Assembly (NCBI GenBank): GCA_036961445.1
Contig: JBALVO010000083.1
Location: 1-15,994, forward strand
Direction of reading: 5' to 3'
Origin: JBALVO01 sp036961445
GTDB lineage: Bacteria > Pseudomonadota > Gammaproteobacteria > Pseudomonadales > Halieaceae
DNA length: 15,994 bases
Part shown: positions 8,721 to 15,619 of the stretch, in pieces
Layout of the letters: each line of letters opens with the position of its first letter
How positions within the stretch are numbered: position 1 is the first letter of the stretch
Program-made: the position numbers and the translations under genes
Notes under the pieces: generated by a model
What the model was told of the DNA's origin: nothing
Seen by the model: the letters and a program-made list of their open reading frames with translations, nothing else
Database searches by the model: none

Positions 8721-8904
8721 GGTATCGGCAAATTAACTTCTCAAGATCAGAGAAACCCCGTGTCTACGGTTAAGCAACCGCCCTTCCCCATTCTGCAAAC
8801 GCGCTTGCCCTGAGGTCCCGGTAATATTGAGCCCTGATCAGTTGCCTGCCAAGATTAAATAGATTACTAACTGCTGCATGTGTACCCAGGAACCTGTGCA
8901 TGGC
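8721..8904 (-). pseudogene. IS6-family-like transposase, C-terminal fragment plus degenerate end
   Basis: Read on the minus strand, 8904-8770 encodes about 44 residues, including 'HAAVSNLFNLGRQLIRAQ' and ending 'EWGRAVA' before a TAA. This is the characteristic C-terminus of IS6-family-like DDE transposases. Downstream, at 8721-8736, GGTATCGGCAAATTAA is a decayed copy (4 mismatches) of the terminal repeat GGTACTGACAAGTTAA found at four other places here. The rest of the transposase is missing; the frame degrades before about 8904. It is the oldest-looking of the IS6 remnants, lying 43 bp after the serine hydrolase gene. Confidence 0.8.
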
Positions 8905-8960
8905 GAATTACTATATTGACAACAGAATCGACCGGTTAGACGAAAGTACTGTTCGGCACT

Positions 8961-9071
8961 GGCTCGGATTTCGGTTTCAACAACGTGTTACCCTTCTTCC
9001 ACTTACTGCCAACCTGCTCGGTATTACCCTCCACCGGTCTCGGCATACGCTCGGTTTCAGTCACCCTGCCC
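8961..9071 (+). repeat. Dispersed repeat, copy A
   Basis: This segment aligns with 12966-13087 (copy B) over most of its length, with roughly three quarters of positions identical by eye. Shared blocks are TTCGGTTTCAA, ACTTACTGCCA, GCTCGGTAT, TCGGCATA-GCTCGGT and CACCCTGCCC. The first part also matches 15620-15661 (copy C). It is part of the leader region before the Gre-family gene and lies close to an IS6 remnant. Its origin is unknown. Confidence 0.6.
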
Positions 9072-9234
9072 CATTCCATCAGATAAACCCGTTACCGCGC
9101 TTCAAGTTACTGCCCACGCTAACCACAGAGCATCCGACTATGCTGGAAAGATGGGTGATTAGTCAAAGGCTCTGTGCATCAGCTATTATGGCAAACAACA
9201 CTACAGCTATTGGCCCAATTACCGAACCATCACT

Positions 9235-9711
9235 ATGCATTATCTGGTTAGCGCTATTGTTGAGAAACTGCAACTCGAACTCAGCACTGCTGTCGCTGCC
9301 AGTCAGCAAGCGCACGACAGTGCCACCCATTCTGAAAATATTGCCTCCAATAAGTATGACACCCTCGCCGTCGAAGCCGCCTATCTGGCCCATGGACAGT
9401 CCATCCGTATTGTCGAACTAAAGCAATCCATCGCCATCTACCAACATTTCCAGCGCCCCACCTTTAACGCGCGCGCCACTATTCAACTGGGCGCACTAGT
9501 CTGCATAGAAGATGATCAAGAACAACAACGGCGATTATTGATTGGGCCTGCCGCTGGCGGCTTGAGTGTTGATAGTGAACAGGGGCCCATACAAGTCATC
9601 ACTCCCACTGCGCCATTAGCACAGGCATTAATGGGTAAACGTGTTGATGATGAGGTGGACTGGCAGACTAATCAGCGCAAAGAGTCTTTCAGTATTGTGG
9701 CTATCGAATAA
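9235..9711 (+). CDS. GreA/GreB-family transcription factor
   Basis: A 158-residue protein resembling the GreA/GreB family, RNA polymerase secondary-channel factors that stimulate transcript cleavage. The N-terminal ~75 residues form an antiparallel coiled coil, with 'AHDSATHSENIASNKYDTLA' at its turn. The C-terminal FKBP-like half has 'ATIQLGALVCIEDDQ', 'LIGPAAGG' and 'TPTAPLAQALMGKRVDDEV', the usual Gre C-terminal pattern. At the coiled-coil tip the position of GreA's catalytic Asp41 is taken by His32, while Glu34/Asn35 keep the S-E-N motif. Cleavage stimulation is therefore uncertain; many Gre-like paralogues have lost it. The start is chosen at ATG 9235 because it gives a family-length N-terminus. 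No strong Shine-Dalgarno is visible. An IS6 remnant begins 16 bp after the stop. Confidence 0.8.
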   Translation: MHYLVSAIVEKLQLELSTAVAASQQAHDSATHSENIASNKYDTLAVEAAYLAHGQSIRIVELKQSIAIYQHFQRPTFNARATIQLGALVCIEDDQEQQRRLLIGPAAGGLSVDSEQGPIQVITPTAPLAQALMGKRVDDEVDWQTNQRKESFSIVAIE

Positions 9712-9727
9712 AACAAACGGTTTTTCC

Positions 9728-10363
9728 GGTACTGACAAGTTAAAAATCAGGAGAGACTCAATTCCTAACCCTGGTCGCCTCATGTGATTGCTTTGTACGA
9801 TTATTCTCATACTGCTCGGTACTGTGGATCATCTCGGGTATCAGCTCCCGATGCGCCACGCCATAGCTTCGCAATTTGTCCGCCACAGTTTTTCTGGGCT
9901 CGCCGTTGTGACTGCGCAATAATATTTTGAAGAAGCGCTTTGCAGCCACCCCATCACGCCTTGCTTGCAGGAATACATCAACGACCTCACCATACCCAAA
10001 GCACTTCGTGGGGCAGGCTCTCCTGGTCTAAGCCCCGCCACAGATAGTGTTGCTTGCCATTGATCTTCACAAAGACTTCATCGATGTAGAAGGTATCGCC
10101 GTAGCCCTGGTTCTTTCGTTTCAAGCGGCGGGTATAAATTGCTCCGAATTTGATACACCAGAGGCGGATCGCTTCACGGCTGACAGTAATGCCTCGCTGC
10201 GCCAGAAGATCTTCGATGAGTGGTCCGGCATCCCGGCGATGGCTCAGATTGAAGCGCTCGTAGAGCCAGACGGCATAGCTGATAATGTCTGCGGGGAATC
10301 GGTGGCGTTTGTATGTATTCATTCTGGGGTTGTCTCCCAGGGCCAGTTAATTTGGCAGAAGCG
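9728..10363 (-). mobile_element. Degraded IS6-family-like insertion sequence
   Basis: The left end is a perfect terminal repeat GGTACTGACAAGTTAA at 9728-9743. The right end near 10348-10363 (TTAATTTGGCAG) is a decayed inverted copy. Between them lies a broken transposase gene on the minus strand. The interior is shorter at the 3' side than an intact copy would be, because the last ~45 codons of the transposase are absent. No 8-bp target duplication could be made out. It sits directly between the Gre-family gene and the acyl-CoA-dehydrogenase-like gene. Confidence 0.8.
9758..10322 (-). pseudogene. IS6-family-like transposase, frameshifted and truncated
   Basis: From ATG 10322, 'MNTYKRHRFPADIISYAVW' begins an IS6-family-like DDE transposase, followed by 'GITVSREAIRLWCIKFGA' and 'GDTFYIDEVFVKINGKQHYL', which includes the first catalytic Asp. 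The frame then stops at 9987 and continues in another frame ('AAKRFFKILLRSHNGEPRK', 'DKLRSYGVAHRELIPEMIHS', 'STEQYENNR'), ending at 9758. Compared with the usual family sequence, extra codons lie in 'LSHRRDAGPLIEDLL' (about 15 bp, near 10220-10240). About 28 extra bp near 9997-10024 cause the frameshift. The C-terminal ~45 residues are missing. It cannot make an active enzyme. Confidence 0.88.
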
Positions 10364-10465
10364 TCAGCAGCGTAGCAACAGCTTGCATTACACTTTATAT
10401 TGGGTCAAATGTTGGCGCATATCGCTGGCGATCTGAATACACCAGTACTAGTTGGCAAGGGACAG

Positions 10466-11665
10466 ATGACTGCAATGAGTTATATGGGATATATCGCGGA
10501 CGACGAGGACGTCGTTGAAGTCGCCGAGGCATTTGCGGAGGAGCTACTCACGCGAGCCTCGGAATTTGAAGAACAGGGCTATGTGTCACAGGATCTCGCC
10601 AACAGGTTGGCGGAACTGGGACTGTTCCGCTTGTGCAATCCAAAAAACTACGGCGGACCGGGACGATCACCGCTGGATTATGGGCGGCTGGTGGAGGCCC
10701 TGGCCAGGTATGACGGCTCCACCGCATGGATTGTCTTTATTGGGATCACCTCTGCATTGTCAGCCTGCAAGCTGGCACCGGAGAAAGTGACTGAGTTGCT
10801 GACCGACCCTAAAACCATAACCGCCGGTGTATTCGCTCCCATGGGCCGGGCTGTGGCCTGCCGGGAGAATGGCGAAAACGGTTTCCGGCTCAGCGGTCAG
10901 TGGCAGTGGGGCTCCGGTTCGCGCAACTCTGGTTTTATCCTCGGCGGTGGATTGCTGGTGGACGATGCCGGCGAGCTGGTGAAGATGGCCAACGGAGGAC
11001 CGGATCTGCGTTCTTTCGTGATGCCCATCGAGGATGTGGAATTGCTGGATACCTGGCAGGTGGCAGGATTGAAAGGCACCGGCTCCACAGATTTCAGGGT
11101 TCAAAACGTGTTTGTTCCTGAATCCATGACTTCCATTCCCTTTACTATCACGGATCGCAGTGACCCAATTCACAGTTTCCCCCTGTTTGCCTCGCTGGGC
11201 ATCGGCATAGGCGCGATGGCCCTGGGCCTGGCCTCTGCGTGTATGAAAGAGTTTTTGTCCATGGCTAAGGAGAAAACCCCACAGGGCAGCACCCGGTCAC
11301 TGGCGATGAAGCCAGCCACTCACCGCAGGGTTGCGCTGGCCACGGCACAACTGCGCTCGGCCCGGCTGTACTTTTATGATGCCATCGAAAATGCCTGGGA
11401 CATCACAAGGCAGACCAACGAGCCAACCGTGGAAGCCAGAACAGATGTGCGCCTGGCCACGACTCACGCAGTCAACGCCTCCGTCGAAATCATCGACAGC
11501 CTCTACACTCTGGCGGGTGGCACCTCCGTCTACCTGCGTAGCCCAATTCAGCGGCACTTCCGCGATGTTCATGTCGCCACCCAGCACATGATGGTAAACG
11601 AGGCGACGCTGGAGCTTGTCGGCCGCATACGGTTGGGGCTGGAGACCAACGTCTCGCAACTTTAA
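10466..11665 (+). CDS. Acyl-CoA-dehydrogenase-like flavoprotein (DszC/HsaA-type)
   Basis: A 399-residue member of the acyl-CoA dehydrogenase superfamily, closest in look to the flavin-dependent monooxygenase branch (DszC, HsaA, HpaB-like; Acyl-CoA_dh_2 C-terminal domain). The N-terminal helical domain spans about 10-110, with 'LFRLCNPKNYGGPG' at 53-66. The middle beta domain contains 'GFRLSGQWQWGSGSRNSGF' at 139-157. The C-terminal helical domain has 'LAGGTSVY' and ends with 'RHFRDVHVATQHMM', the flavin-contact region of this branch. The general-base Glu of true acyl-CoA dehydrogenases is not evident. Depending on branch it would oxidise an acyl-CoA or use reduced FMN/FAD from a partner reductase; no reductase gene is in view. 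ATG 10466 has AAGGGA just upstream; TTG 10400 and ATG 10475 are alternatives. A MITE begins 24 bp after the stop. Confidence 0.85.
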   Translation: MTAMSYMGYIADDEDVVEVAEAFAEELLTRASEFEEQGYVSQDLANRLAELGLFRLCNPKNYGGPGRSPLDYGRLVEALARYDGSTAWIVFIGITSALSACKLAPEKVTELLTDPKTITAGVFAPMGRAVACRENGENGFRLSGQWQWGSGSRNSGFILGGGLLVDDAGELVKMANGGPDLRSFVMPIEDVELLDTWQVAGLKGTGSTDFRVQNVFVPESMTSIPFTITDRSDPIHSFPLFASLGIGIGAMALGLASACMKEFLSMAKEKTPQGSTRSLAMKPATHRRVALATAQLRSARLYFYDAIENAWDITRQTNEPTVEARTDVRLATTHAVNASVEIIDSLYTLAGGTSVYLRSPIQRHFRDVHVATQHMMVNEATLELVGRIRLGLETNVSQL

Positions 11666-11689
11666 GAAATTGGGAGCAGGCCACAATGC

Positions 11690-11981
11690 GGTACTGACAA
11701 GTTAAATTTCTGAGATCAGAGGAATCCAATCTCTTGCCTCAAGCAACCGCCCTTCCCCACTCAGTAAACGCATTCATCCTGAGATTCCGATAGTGCTGAG
11801 CGCGGACCAGGTGCCTGCCGAGATTGAATAGATTCTGAACAGCGGCATGGGCTGACCCTACACAATTTGGTCTTTGGCAGCGGCAACCGAGTCCCGAGTT
11901 CCCACTTTTGGCCGATTTACTAGCTTTGATGCGTCTCAGATCTCCACTTTTCCAGGAGAAAAAAGTTAACTTGTCAGTACC
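11690..11981. mobile_element. 292-bp MITE-like IS6 derivative with perfect ends
   Basis: Perfect 16-bp inverted terminal repeats, GGTACTGACAAGTTAA at 11690-11705 and its complement at 11966-11981, bound the element. The left part, on the minus strand (about 11850-11739), encodes the transposase C-terminus, including 'HAAVQNLFNLGRHLVRAQ' and ending 'EWGRAVA', then TGA. The right ~110 bp is not transposase and matches only the 13172-13331 element. No transposase could be made, so it can move only in trans. No 8-bp target duplication is seen. Confidence 0.88.
11739..11850 (-). pseudogene. Transposase C-terminal fragment inside the MITE
   Basis: About 37 codons of the IS6-family-like transposase C-terminus, ending 'EWGRAVA' with TGA at 11741-11739. 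The frame is intact back to about 11850 and then runs into unrelated sequence. It is similar to the fragment at 8770-8904 but clearly diverged from it (for example LVRAQHYRNL versus LIRAQYYRDL), so the two come from different insertions. Confidence 0.8.
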
Positions 11982-12317
11982 GTCGTGTATAACTGGAATT
12001 CAGAAAAGCGGACAACACCATATTCTGATAATGCCAAAACCGCCAAAACTGGTTTCGTCGGTTTTGTCACTATGCAACTGGGCACTTTCAGAAAATATCA
12101 GCAGCTCTGACGGCGAACCCTTTCCACCACATAACCGGCGTCGAGTACGTCAGGTTCGTCGGGTGTAACTCAAGTTTACCACCTCCTGGACCCTATACTT
12201 TTTCCTCAGCACACAACATATCTGCCCGTAAATTTATTTGGCGCTCCATAGAGGGCAGCACCCAATGTGCTGTTATTTCCCGCAAGCTCTCACTGACGCG
12301 ATTTTCTGTCATTGAAT
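11982..12317. other. Intergenic stretch without a recognisable gene
   Basis: No supported gene was found. An inverted repeat CAAAACCG/CGGTTTTG at 12035-12066 (8-bp stem, 16-nt loop) could form a hairpin, but it lacks a clean T-tract for a terminator. The rest shows no repeat or motif I could name. Confidence 0.4.
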
Positions 12318-12842
12318 TCACTTCTCCAGGAAAGTCAATTTGATACAGGAGTCAGCCTGACGCGTGTAGCCTGCCTTGCAGTACCACTGTGAGCCTTTTG
12401 CGTAAGCGTTGACCGGGATAAATATCTTCTGGCACTGATTACCCACACGCTTGTAACCATCACGACAGGGCCAGTCTGCGCCTGGGGAAATTGCATTGGA
12501 GGGTTGATCCATCTTCTGGCAATCGTTGCCGATTCTCCTGTAGCCAGTCTTGCAGTCCAGCTTCACTTCCCCTGCAGACGTATTGGCGGTAACGTCCATC
12601 TTCTGGCACTGGTTACCGACGCGCTTGTAGCCATTTTTACAGGTCCAGTTCGATCCATGTACAAATGAATTTGCCGGTATATCCCTCTTCTGGCATTGAT
12701 AACCGACGCGCCTATAACCATTTTTGCAGTGCCAAGTAGTGCCCACCACGTACGAATTGGGAGGGTTTGCACTTGCGGACGAGGCGTGCAGCAGTGACAA
12801 GACGGCGGCAATGATAGGAAGGCAAAATAGCTGCATGGCCAT
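12318..12842 (-). CDS. Secreted protein with five 29-residue cysteine repeats
   Basis: A 174-residue protein. Residues 1-25 form a signal peptide (hydrophobic 'LFCLPIIAAVLSLLHA', then an ASA cleavage site before NPP). The rest is five tandem repeats of 29 residues, each with two cysteines. The pattern is N-[SA]-x4-G-x2-W-x-C-K-x-G-Y-[KR]-R-[VI]-G-x-x-C-x-K. In repeat 3 the Trp is replaced (KLDCKTGY), and repeat 5 is divergent ('CKAGYTRQADSCIK'). The ten repeat cysteines probably form one disulfide per repeat, so export to the periplasm or outside is expected. Its composition is Lys/Arg-rich and likely basic. An in-frame upstream start (12896) would bury the signal peptide, so 12842 is preferred. 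I recognise similar GYK-x-VG-x-C repeats in uncharacterised bacterial secreted proteins but know no function. Confidence 0.75.
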   Translation of the reverse strand: MAMQLFCLPIIAAVLSLLHASSASANPPNSYVVGTTWHCKNGYRRVGYQCQKRDIPANSFVHGSNWTCKNGYKRVGNQCQKMDVTANTSAGEVKLDCKTGYRRIGNDCQKMDQPSNAISPGADWPCRDGYKRVGNQCQKIFIPVNAYAKGSQWYCKAGYTRQADSCIKLTFLEK

Positions 12843-12965
12843 ACCACGGTTCTTGAGTATGGGGGCAGTATAATAACAAGTACGATGCCAGCTCAACGCA
12901 GACGCTTCAACCGTGCAGGAAAAAATCGCAGTTTTGAGATAAATTCACCCATCCCAGCCAGCTCA

Positions 12966-13087
12966 GCTCGGCCCCAGCTCGAAGTTCGGTTTCAAAAATC
13001 CCTTACCTCTCTCCAACTTACTGCCACCCAGCTCGGTATAACCCCACCACCAGTTTCGGCATAAGCTCGGTCTCGGCCACCCTGCCC
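12966..13087 (+). repeat. Dispersed repeat, copy B
   Basis: This is the longest clear copy of the repeat also seen at 8961-9071 (A) and 15620-15661 (C), in the same orientation. It contains several CTCGG-type words (GCTCGGCC, GCTCGAAGTTCGGTTTC, GCTCGGTATAA, AAGCTCGGTCTCGG). It lies in the upstream region of the cysteine-repeat gene and ends 84 bp before a MITE. Confidence 0.6.
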
Positions 13088-13171
13088 TACCCGACGGTTA
13101 GGGAATAGACAGTAATCTCCGGCGAATGCGATGGCCCTGAATTCCAGTCGCGAATTACCCTTTCTGTGGGC

Positions 13172-13331
13172 GGTACTGACAAGTTAACTTGGAGGCATGG
13201 GCTGACCCTACACAATTCGGTCTTTGGCAGCGGCAACCGAGTCCCGAGCTCCCACTTTTGGCCGATTTACTGGCTTTGATGCGTCTCAGATCTCCACTTT
13301 TCTAGGAGAGAAAAGTTAACTTGTCAGTACC
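13172..13331. mobile_element. 160-bp MITE-like IS6 derivative with perfect ends
   Basis: Perfect 16-bp inverted terminal repeats, GGTACTGACAAGTTAA at 13172-13187 and its complement at 13316-13331. The last 138 bp (13194-13331) match 11844-11981 without any gap, with five differences, all transitions. The transposase fragment of the larger element is deleted. Its right edge abuts an IS30 transposase remnant. The 8 bp on each side (CTGTGGGC and TCCAAAAG) do not match, so no target duplication remains. Confidence 0.88.
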
Positions 13332-13332
13332 T

Positions 13333-13473
13333 CCAAAAGGAATGGACCTATCAAATATCAACCAAAACAGGTTAAATGCAGTAGCTCGACAACTCAACGA
13401 ACGACCGAGAAAGACGCTAGCCTTTAAAACGCCAGCTGATAGATTTAACGCATGTGTTGCGTCGACCGGTTGA
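13333..13473 (+). pseudogene. IS30-family transposase, C-terminal remnant
   Basis: The frame reads PKGMDLS, then 'RLNAVARQLNERPRKTLAF' and 'TPADRFNACVASTG' before TGA at 13471-13473. This is the standard C-terminus of IS30-family transposases (LN-RPRKTL-F-TP-E-F). The reading begins at the PKG motif, directly after the MITE's right terminal repeat. The 5' part of the gene is not found on the other side of the MITE. The remnant therefore marks an insertion followed by deletion or recombination. Confidence 0.88.
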
Positions 13474-13514
13474 ATCCAAGGGTCATAGCAGTCGAAGAGA
13501 ACCTATCGACAGTA

Positions 13515-13904
13515 TCAGAGCAGAATGTCCTTCAGCAGCGCCCGCGCATCCTCTGCGTCGTTGGTTTCCAGCGCCACAATACCGGTGTTCTCGTCTGTGT
13601 TGACGATATGCATGCCACGCACATCAATCTGGGCATTGGCCAACCGTCGCGACAACTCGGCCAGGGCACCCGCCTGCCTGCCCAGGCGCACCAGCAGGTG
13701 CTCACTGGCAACCACCTGGTAGCCAGCGTCCGATAACAGGCGAAACGTCTCCTCATAGGGGGCCACTGTGAGGTTGATTATCGCCGTCTTACCCACCGCC
13801 TGGGCGACAAAATCACACACTCCAATGCCATTGCGCTCTAGTAGCGTAGTGACCTCAGCCATCAGGCCTGGATGGTCTTGCTGAACAATCGTCAGAGACT
13901 TCAT
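13515..13904 (-). CDS. Double-ACT-domain protein
   Basis: A 129-residue protein made of two ACT modules. The first is about 3-65 (starting 'LTIVQQDHPGLMAEVTTLLE', the DxPG helix-capping loop). The second is about 68-128 (with 'LGRQAGALAELSRRLANAQI' and 'RGMHIVNTDENTGIVALET'). ACT domains bind amino acids or similar small ligands and regulate partner enzymes. The start is ATG 13904, whose ATGA overlaps the stop of the upstream decarboxylase-like gene, so translation is coupled and no separate Shine-Dalgarno is needed. A likely job is sensing an amino acid, perhaps histidine or its product, to regulate that enzyme; this is inference from the pairing. The in-frame upstream part to 14018 overlaps the decarboxylase and is not used. 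Confidence 0.85.
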   Translation of the reverse strand: MKSLTIVQQDHPGLMAEVTTLLERNGIGVCDFVAQAVGKTAIINLTVAPYEETFRLLSDAGYQVVASEHLLVRLGRQAGALAELSRRLANAQIDVRGMHIVNTDENTGIVALETNDAEDARALLKDILL

Positions 13905-15025
13905 AAGACTTTTTCTCCCGCGGCGAGGATGTCCTCGAGTAGTTCGTCTATTTGCGCTCGTGTCACATGTGGCAGGCAAATCACGTGACTGATTCCGTTC
14001 GCAGTTGCCAGCTGCCATTTACTGCAAACTGCGCCGGGCGGCTCAGGAAATACTACGGTTAAGGCGCCGGGGTTGCGCCAGGCGGCAATACCGGCCTGTT
14101 TGAACTGATCTTCTGTGTACACTGCAGTTGCCAATGCCCGTTCCAGTCGCGCTTTCATGCCGTCGTTACCCAGCGCCTTTATCGCATACCACAGCATCAA
14201 AGGGGTCAGGCCGTTGCGGGAACCGGTGATGGTTGTGTCCATGCCACCGATGTAGTCCACCGAGTGTCCAATGCGCTCCACATGAGCGCGTTTGGCAAGC
14301 ACGATGCCACAGGGTATGGGGGTACCAAAATACTTGTGCCCGGAGATTGAGATGCTGTCTGCACCGTCTTCAAAGTCCCAGGCAGGTCGCGGCTCCAGGT
14401 AGGCGGCATAGCCGCCACAAAAGGCTGCATCACTGTGGATATAACGTTGCTCTATCGCCAGATCATCAAGAATTGCCCTGATCTGTGTAATGTCATCCCG
14501 CGCCTCCTTCATCGTTGTACCAATATTGGCAAATATGATGGGTGGAACATCGCGCCGGATTCGCAGAGTCTCGCGCAAGTCGTCGTAATCAATCTCACCG
14601 TTATCCTGCGAGCGAATCATGATGTGTCGCATATTCAGGAAATGCAGGTTCTTGCTAACGCTGTAGTGACTGTCCTGGGAAAAATAGACAATGCCCTGGG
14701 GCAGTAACTCCCGCGCCAGATAGAGTCCATATAGATTGCCCTCGGTGCTGCCATTGGTGACATAACCCCACCACTGCTCAGCTGGTGCCCGGGTTAAGGC
14801 GGCGAAAAATGCCACTACTTCGCGTTCGAAATCGTGGGAATTTACCTGGTAGGTCATGGGCATAAAGGGATCGCCGCAATTATTCAGGTTCACCGTCAGG
14901 AAATCTACCAGCACGCTGTAATCAAGGTCGAAGGCCGTGGGATAACCCAACTCCTGGCTTGCGGCTTTGCGCAGACGCAGTAGCAGATCGTCCAACTGTT
15001 TTTGATGTGATGGCGGCAAAAACAT
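13901..15025 (-). CDS. PLP-dependent histidine decarboxylase-like enzyme
   Basis: A 374-residue group II PLP decarboxylase, closest in pattern to bacterial histidine decarboxylases (HDC of Morganella, Photobacterium and the Acinetobacter siderophore enzyme). 'NNCGDPF' is at 48-54, 'WGYVTNGSTEGNLYG' at 86-100, the ring-stacking His120 in 'SQDSHYS', Asp199 in 'HSDAAFCGG', and the Schiff-base Lys231 in 'SGHKYFG'. Length agrees with the ~378-residue HDC family. The expected reaction is L-histidine to histamine and CO2, but a different amino acid cannot be excluded. ATG 15025 is preceded by AGGAG (11 nt); the upstream TTG at 15052 is less likely. The stop overlaps the start of the ACT gene (ATGA). 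No siderophore, transporter or histidyl-tRNA synthetase gene is nearby, so acid-stress or siderophore roles are not supported by context. Confidence 0.85.
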   Translation of the reverse strand: MFLPPSHQKQLDDLLLRLRKAASQELGYPTAFDLDYSVLVDFLTVNLNNCGDPFMPMTYQVNSHDFEREVVAFFAALTRAPAEQWWGYVTNGSTEGNLYGLYLARELLPQGIVYFSQDSHYSVSKNLHFLNMRHIMIRSQDNGEIDYDDLRETLRIRRDVPPIIFANIGTTMKEARDDITQIRAILDDLAIEQRYIHSDAAFCGGYAAYLEPRPAWDFEDGADSISISGHKYFGTPIPCGIVLAKRAHVERIGHSVDYIGGMDTTITGSRNGLTPLMLWYAIKALGNDGMKARLERALATAVYTEDQFKQAGIAAWRNPGALTVVFPEPPGAVCSKWQLATANGISHVICLPHVTRAQIDELLEDILAAGEKVL

Positions 15026-15232
15026 AAAGCCCGGCTCTCCTGAATGTCGCAATGCCCCACCCTACTCCACCAGCGGACTAATTTGTATGACATAACGCAA
15101 CACACTGTCGGCATGGCAGCAGACATCCACCATCAACGCTGTTACTCCGGGGTCACGAGGCCATGGCTAGAATCTGCTGCCCATTGTCTGCGCAGCTATG
15201 GCAAACTAGGCAAAAAGTCACACGGGAAAACT

Positions 15233-15355
15233 ATGTTGCGCACGGCCAAATTGATGTTTCTGCTTGTTAAAAGCGTTGCAATATTGATAGAGGTGCCGGG
15301 CTGCGGCTTCGATTGTAAAAACAATAACGGCGAAGATGCGCCAGGATGGTTCTGA
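15233..15355 (+). CDS. Small putative lipoprotein ORF, end inside an IS terminal repeat
   Basis: A 40-codon frame from ATG 15233 encodes a basic start (MLRTAKLMFLLVK), a hydrophobic stretch and 'EVPGCGFDCKNNNGEDAPG'. The sequence VPGC could serve as a lipobox, as in many tiny Gly/Asn-rich lipoproteins. Its last codons and TGA (15353-15355) lie inside the IS6 terminal repeat that begins at 15348, so the original gene may have been cut short by the insertion. GGGA lies about 6 nt upstream of the start. It is small and could be chance. Confidence 0.35.
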   Translation: MLRTAKLMFLLVKSVAILIEVPGCGFDCKNNNGEDAPGWF

Positions 15356-15558
15356 CAAGTTAACTCAGGCGGGGCTGCGCAAGTCGACTGCCCTTGTCAG
15401 GGCATTCATACACTACGCCTATACAATTACTATCGTAGCGATTGTTTTGGGTACCACAGCCAGACAGCATAGCTAATGATATCGGGAGGGAATCGGTGGC
15501 GCTTGTATGTGTTCATCCGCTGATTCTAACAACTCCGGCGACTTTACTTGGCAATACC
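15348..15558 (-). mobile_element. 211-bp IS6-derived remnant with transposase N-terminus only
   Basis: The left end GGTTCTGACAAGTTAA (15348-15363) has one mismatch to the shared terminal repeat. The right end TTACTTGGCAATACC (15544-15558) is a decayed inverted copy. On the minus strand, about 15515-15450 encodes 'MNTYKRHRFPPDIISYAVWL', the first ~20 residues of the IS6-family-like transposase. The remainder is gone and replaced by ~85 bp of other sequence. It is thus a deletion derivative of a different kind from the MITEs at 11690 and 13172, which keep the C-terminal end or none. Confidence 0.82.
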
Positions 15559-15619
15559 CTCTGAGCCTGTCCGACTGACATGGGCCATCGGAATGCAGCA
15601 CCACACATCCCCCCCTCTC

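Noticed and set aside
8900..9421. 173-codon plus-strand frame before and across the Gre-family start
   Set aside because: It overlaps the dispersed repeat and the Gre gene in another frame, and has low-complexity Ser/Pro/Leu composition with no recognisable domain.
10047..10436. 129-codon plus-strand frame
   Set aside because: It is antisense to the transposase pseudogene at 9758-10322.
8721..15558. 8-bp target duplications expected for IS6 insertions
   Set aside because: Flanking octamers of 11690-11981 and 13172-13331 do not match each other on the two sides; the ends of the other remnants are too decayed to judge.
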